From the NCBI RefSeq assembly GCF_041146395.1, contig NC_091002.1, forward strand, positions 6,876,501 through 6,940,500: 64,000 nt of DNA. Reading direction: 5' to 3'. A program made the translations under genes and the position numbers. Position 1 is the first letter of the stretch. Each line of letters opens with the position of its first letter. Under the pieces are notes generated by a model. That model saw only the letters and a program-made list of their open reading frames with translations, was not told where the DNA came from and made no database searches. The DNA comes from Eulemur rufifrons (Eukaryota; Chordata; Mammalia; Primates; Lemuridae). This document shows positions 25,160-64,000 of this stretch, piece after piece.

Positions 25160-25165
25160 TTTATT
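25160..25165 (-). terminator. Candidate polyadenylation signal (AATAAA on minus)
   Basis: The plus strand reads tttatt here, giving AATAAA on the minus strand about 545 bases past the ancestral stop codon of exon P. It is the only exact copy I noticed in this interval. Function is an inference from position. Confidence 0.3.
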
Positions 25166-25708
25166 TCAGGTATTATGCTTGGCTCATTCAGCAAGTCAAA
25201 TCTCAAACCCAGCAGATACCACCGTTAGTGGTCAATGCTAACATCACCAGGAATAAGACAAATCAGATGTAGATCCCATGCTAGGATGCAAAGAGAAGAC
25301 CCACAGGATCACTTCTGTGATACACTTGTCAAAAAACACATGATCTAAATCTGAATGAACAGAAAAAATCAAAAGCTTTAGGCAAACTTTTTGTCTCCAG
25401 GAAGAAAGAGCCATATAAATCTGTGCTTAAAATTAAAATTACGTAAGTTTGATGGCACTGTAACAATTGTAACACCTCCAAACATTGACAATGACCACAG
25501 TACCTGACACAAAATGATGTCTGTCTAAATGTAAATTTATCATTATGTATAGTGATGAAAATGGTAAAAGACGAATGAGAAATCAAGTAACTTCACTAAA
25601 GTATTCATGAAAACTTGGGTGGTTGGTTATTTAAAGAGCTGACACTTTGACAGTCTGAGGATATAAAATTGGCTTTCATTGGCAAGATCCACTTAAAAGT
25701 CTTTCACA

Positions 25709-59651
<33,943 letters not shown>

Positions 59652-60322
59652 CTATTTAAAAAAAAAAAAATCCCAATTTCAGAAAACATTGCATTTATTC
59701 CCTCATTCACTCACTCAATTAGTCTATAAGACAATGAACATTACTCTATCAAATCATAGGCACTATTCTGGCAGAAGCTGATAATATAAAAAAATGGTGG
59801 ATTTTGCCCTAGATTCAAGAGGAGTTTGAGATGTATGAAAGAAAGATGGAAAAGAATAATTCACTGCTTCTACAATTAAAGTGAATAAAGGGCAGTAAGG
59901 GCACAAAGGAGAGAGCAGTGAGTTCTGCATGGGAAGATCAGGAAATGCTGCAAAGATATATGGCCACATTATGAAAGATAGAAAAAGTGCTGAGAATGGA
60001 CGTGAAGCGTTTCAAGACAGGACAATGTGAGAAAAAGGATGAGTATTTGTAAACTATACAAAAATGGTAGAATTAAATAATGAAATCCTATACAGAACTC
60101 TGAAATTTTGAAAATGAGAACAAGAGGAGGAAAAATATGGTTTAATTTTTCAACTATACCTTTAAAAATTTGAAGAATGTGAGATATAATAGTATTAATA
60201 TATGAAAATATTTATTTCTGGAATATTATTGTAACATACATTTTTAAATTGAATAAAAAGATTTAATTCTAAAGTACCAATTCAAGATGCTGCAAGAACA
60301 CTATTTTTAAAATTAATCTTAA
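59652..60322. other. Upstream intron, AT-rich
   Basis: No exon recognised. Ends in the 15-base duplication taaaattaatcttaa that flanks the next L1. Confidence 0.4.
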
Positions 60323-62428
60323 GTTCCATCTGGATCTCTTCCTTGACCCAGTAATCATTCAGCAAGAGATTGTTTAATTTCCATGACTTTATGAAGCAGT
60401 GTTTCTGTTGGAATTGATCTCTCGTTTTATACCACTATGATCTGACAAGATACATGGTACAATTTCTATGTTTTTAAATTTGTTGAGGTCTGATTTGTGG
60501 TCTAGGATGTGACCGATTTTGGAGAAAGTTCCATGAGCTGATGAGAAGAATGTATATTCAGCTTTATTTGGGTGGAATATTCTGTAGATGTCTGTTAGAC
60601 CCATTCATTCTAGAGCTTTGTTTAAGTCCGTTATTTCTTTGCTTACTTTTTGTTTGGGGATCTGTCCAATTCAGTCAGTGAGGTGCTGAAATCCCCCACT
60701 ATTATGGCATTACTGTTTATCATGCTATTTAGATCAAACAGGGTTTGCTTTATGTATCTGGGTGTTCCTGTGTTGGGTGCATAGATATTAAGAATTGTCA
60801 AGCCTTCTTGTTGGATTTTTCCTTTCACCATTATTTTGTGACCATCTTTGTCTTTCTTTACTCCTGTTATTTTAAAATTTATGCTGTCTGAAATCAGAAT
60901 CGCCACGGCCTCTCTCTTTTGGTTTCCATTTGCTTGGAAGTTTATTTTCCAGCCCTTGACCTTGAGTCTGAAAGCATCTTCAAACTTTACTACAAGGCTA
61001 TAGTAACCAAAACAGCATGGTACAGGCACAAGAACACAGATATAGAATTTTGGAATAGGATGGAGATCCCAGATATAAAACCATCCTCATATTGTCATCA
61101 AATCTTCAACAAAACAGACAAAAGCATACATAGGGGAAAAGAATCTCTATTCAACAAGTTGTGCTGGGAAAACTGGATATCCATGTGCAGAAGATTTAAA
61201 CTGGATCCCCACCTCTCACCTCTCACAAAAATCAACTCACGATGGATAACAGACTCAAACCTGAGCCATGAAACCTTAAGAATTCTGGAAGAAAATGTTG
61301 GGAAGAGTCTTTTAGACATCTGCCTAGGCAAAGAATTTATGAAGAAGACCCCCAAAGGAATCACAGCAGCAACAAAAATAAACAAATGGGACCTCATGAA
61401 ATTACAAAGCTTCTGCACAGCCAAGGAAACTATCATTACAGAGAACAGACAACCTACAGAACGGGAGAAAATATTTGCTTTCTACACATCTGATAAAGGG
61501 CTGATAACAAGAATCTATATAGAACTTAAGAAAATCAACAAGAAAAAATCAAATAGCCCCATCAATAAATGTACAAAGGACATGAACAGCAACTTTTCAA
61601 AAGAAGACAGATTAATGGCCAGCAAACATATAAAAAAAAGTGCTCAACGTCTCTAATCATTAGAGAAATGCAAATCAAAACTATAATGTGATACCACCTA
61701 ACTCCAGTGAGAATGGCCTCTATTAAAAAGGCCCAAAATAACAAATGCTGGCATGGATTCGAGAGATTGCAACACTCTTATACTGCTGGTGGGGCTGCAA
61801 ATTAAAATTAGTACAACCTATGTGGAAAGTAATTTGGAGATACCTCAAAGAGCTAGAAATAGAGATATCATTTGATCCCACAATCCCACTACTAGGCATC
61901 TATCCAAAGGAAGAGAATAAAGACATTTGCAATCAAATGTTTATAGCAGCACAATTCACTTTTGCAAAGCTGTGGAAACAACCCAAGTGCCCATCAATAC
62001 ATGAGTGGATTAATAAAATGTGATACATGTATACCGTGGAATAATACTCAACTACAAAAAAGAATGGTGATCTAGTACTTCTTATGTGATCCTAGATAGA
62101 GATTGAGCCCATCCTTTTAAGTAAGGTATCAGAAGGATGGAAAAACATGCACCACATATACTCACTATCAAATTGGTACTAACTGATAAACACTAAGGTG
62201 CTCACAGGGTAGTAATACTCACTGGGTGCTGGGCAGGTGGAGGGGCAGAGGACTGAGGGGAGTAAACCCACAGCTAATGGAAATGGGGTACACTGTATGG
62301 GGGAAGGACATTCTTATAGCCCTAGCTAGGGCGAGGCAAACAGTATTTCATGTAACCAAAATGTTTGTACCCCCAAAATATCCTGAATTAAAAAAATTAA
62401 AATAAAAAAAGAAACGATACTAAAAAAA
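60323..62428. mobile_element. L1 with 5' inversion (twin priming), about 2.1 kb
   Basis: About 60323-60975 is L1 ORF2 endonuclease-region sequence in minus orientation; about 60980-62428 is the ORF2 C-terminal part, 3' untranslated region and A-tract in plus orientation. A perfect 15-base duplication taaaattaatcttaa (60308-60322 and 62429-62443) flanks it. The plus part has an open frame from 60919 to 61656 with L1 strings such as [13 protein letters not shown] and [20 protein letters not shown], so it is relatively young. Confidence 0.93.
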
Positions 62429-62443
62429 TAAAATTAATCTTAA

Positions 62444-64000
62444 AATTTTAAACTGTAGAAGAGAAATGCTTATGTGATGCAGAATTATGATGTATTTCTA
62501 AGTACTATGATCATGTAAGAAAGAAACATAAAACCCTCCATTAAATTTCACCTTGTTTTCTTACTCCCATGTAAGCAACATACTCATAGCTCTAATTTCC
62601 TATTTCCATCATATAGGACGGTAGTTAAAAATTGGAGAGAGCATCTACTATAAAGAAAATAAAGCTATGATTACCCAAATTGAAGATTTAAGAATCTTCA
62701 AATACATCTACAATTGTCAAACAGGCCCCAATATTCACATAAGGAGTGGAGAGGGGACTACAAAATCAAGTCTACAGGATTTCTGAGTTTTGCAGATGAA
62801 CAAATTTATGTGCAAGATATAACAACTATGAATACTAAACTTAATAAAGCTTCCTGAGAATAATATAAAATGTACCCAATGCCAGTTATATTTTTAAAAG
62901 TAAACAACCATCTTCCAGAGATGAATGTGTATACTCTGTTGGCAGTCACTCCTTCTTTATAATGCTATGACAATAAGTAGTTTATTCTAGGGAACAATAA
63001 TCAATTATGATTGCATTCATGTGATGTATACATATGTGTGTCCATTATATGTAGAAATTATTGGCACAAGATAAATCACATGTCCAGAAATAAATAATTG
63101 TTCCATTTATTTCTTCAAGAGGGTTGCAGCTCAAAATTTACATTCTTATTTAATGGATACCGATTAAGAACCTCCTTTATATAACCTGAAATTTTAATTT
63201 AAATTAATGAAAAGATCAAATAAAATGTTTATTCCTTTCTCTATTTTCAAACAGATCTAAAATGACTGTCAAGATTATTTAAGTAAGTTATGGATATACA
63301 AAAGACAAGTTATAAACCTTAAAGAAGAAATGAAAGAGTCAAAAATTAATAATTCATAATATCAGATAAGGCCTAAAATATATTTCACTTTGCATTATCT
63401 GGGAACATAGGTTTTACTCGATTAAATATATTACTTTAATAATTTACTAGATTAAATGTATTACCTTAATAATTTTTTTAAAAATGAGCATTCATTTTTT
63501 TCCTTTTTAAATAGTTTTTAATTGAGCATAATAGATGTACAAATTTTGAAGGGACATAAATTTTGATACATTCCTAGAATCTTATCAGTGTAATTGAGAT
63601 ATGCATCATGTTAAATATTATCTGTTCTTTATGGCAGAATCATTTGAATTATTCTCTTATAGCTAGTTTTAAATGTACAATATATTAATTACAGTCACCC
63701 TTAACTTTCTTTTTGTTTTTCATTAAAACAATCTATAAGTCTTTTAAAAGAATATCAGCCTCTTTTTCATTGCCTTTCTTTTCTTGATTTGCATGAAAAC
63801 AATTTCTAACATACCTTACAATACAGAGAGTTCCTGCTCTCATTTACCTCCACTATTTCTGTTATCTTTTCATAATAATTTGTGTCATCTTGACTCTCTT
63901 AATCAAACTTTGTGTTTATCTTGCCCTTCCTCCATGAATTCTTCCCCGTCATCCCCCTCTTCATTTCCACATTTGTGGAGCTGCTCTTTTGGGTGCTTTC
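62444..64000. other. Upstream intron to window edge
   Basis: AT-rich. About 63520-63720 resembles an old L1 3' region ('ttttaattgagcataataga tgtacaaattttgaaggg', cited in part). No ankyrin-repeat exon is visible before the edge. Confidence 0.4.

Noticed and set aside
60919..61656. 245-codon open frame as a cellular gene
   Set aside because: It is L1 ORF2 C-terminal sequence within a twin-primed L1 bounded by a 15-base duplication.

Overview
This is a mammalian nuclear window, almost certainly from a strepsirrhine primate (lemur or loris group). The clearest sign is a set of dimeric Alu elements whose right half carries the 'gctaggctgacgcca' and 'tagttgtccatataattt' variants typical of lemuroid Alus. 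L1 copies ending in 'gtacccccataatatcctgaa' plus an A-tract agree with this. Introns are large, splice sites are canonical, and about half of the window is recognisable retroelement. I see no prokaryotic gene, CRISPR array or operon.

Layout. 1-0.5 kb is a CpG island with CCAAT and GC boxes (promoter of an unidentified gene). 0.5-7.6 kb is GC-rich, mostly unique DNA with old MIR/L2/L1 scraps and a degenerate interstitial telomeric tract near 3.5 kb. 7.9-9.5 kb holds a decayed second copy of two exons of the gene described next. 9.9-10.35 kb is a near-perfect inverted repeat. 14-25 kb is a nested stack: Alu inside a near-full-length L1 inside an older L1. From 25.7 to 59.65 kb, on the minus strand, lies the only gene I can define: the coiled-coil part and 3' end of an ANKRD26-family gene. 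I reconstruct sixteen exon pieces (named K to P from 5' to 3'). Introns carry L1s with 5' inversions, Alus, LTRs and L2. 59.65-64 kb is upstream intron with another inverted L1; ankyrin-repeat exons would lie beyond the right edge.

State of the gene. Exons J-I-H-G-F-E-D-C-B-A-M-N-O join with matching phases and canonical splice signals into one open frame of about 850 codons. Against that: exon K has an in-frame TGA and a phase mismatch; a block of roughly 250 family residues is missing between exons A and L; exon L is truncated by an L1 and ends in TAG; terminal exon P is frameshifted. Exons A and M have compatible phases, so a transcript skipping the damaged part could still be translated. 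Whether this is a trimmed functional paralogue or a young pseudogene cannot be settled from sequence alone. I found no clear previously undescribed system. The most interesting points are the L1-associated exon loss, the partial tandem exon duplication and the inverted repeat.
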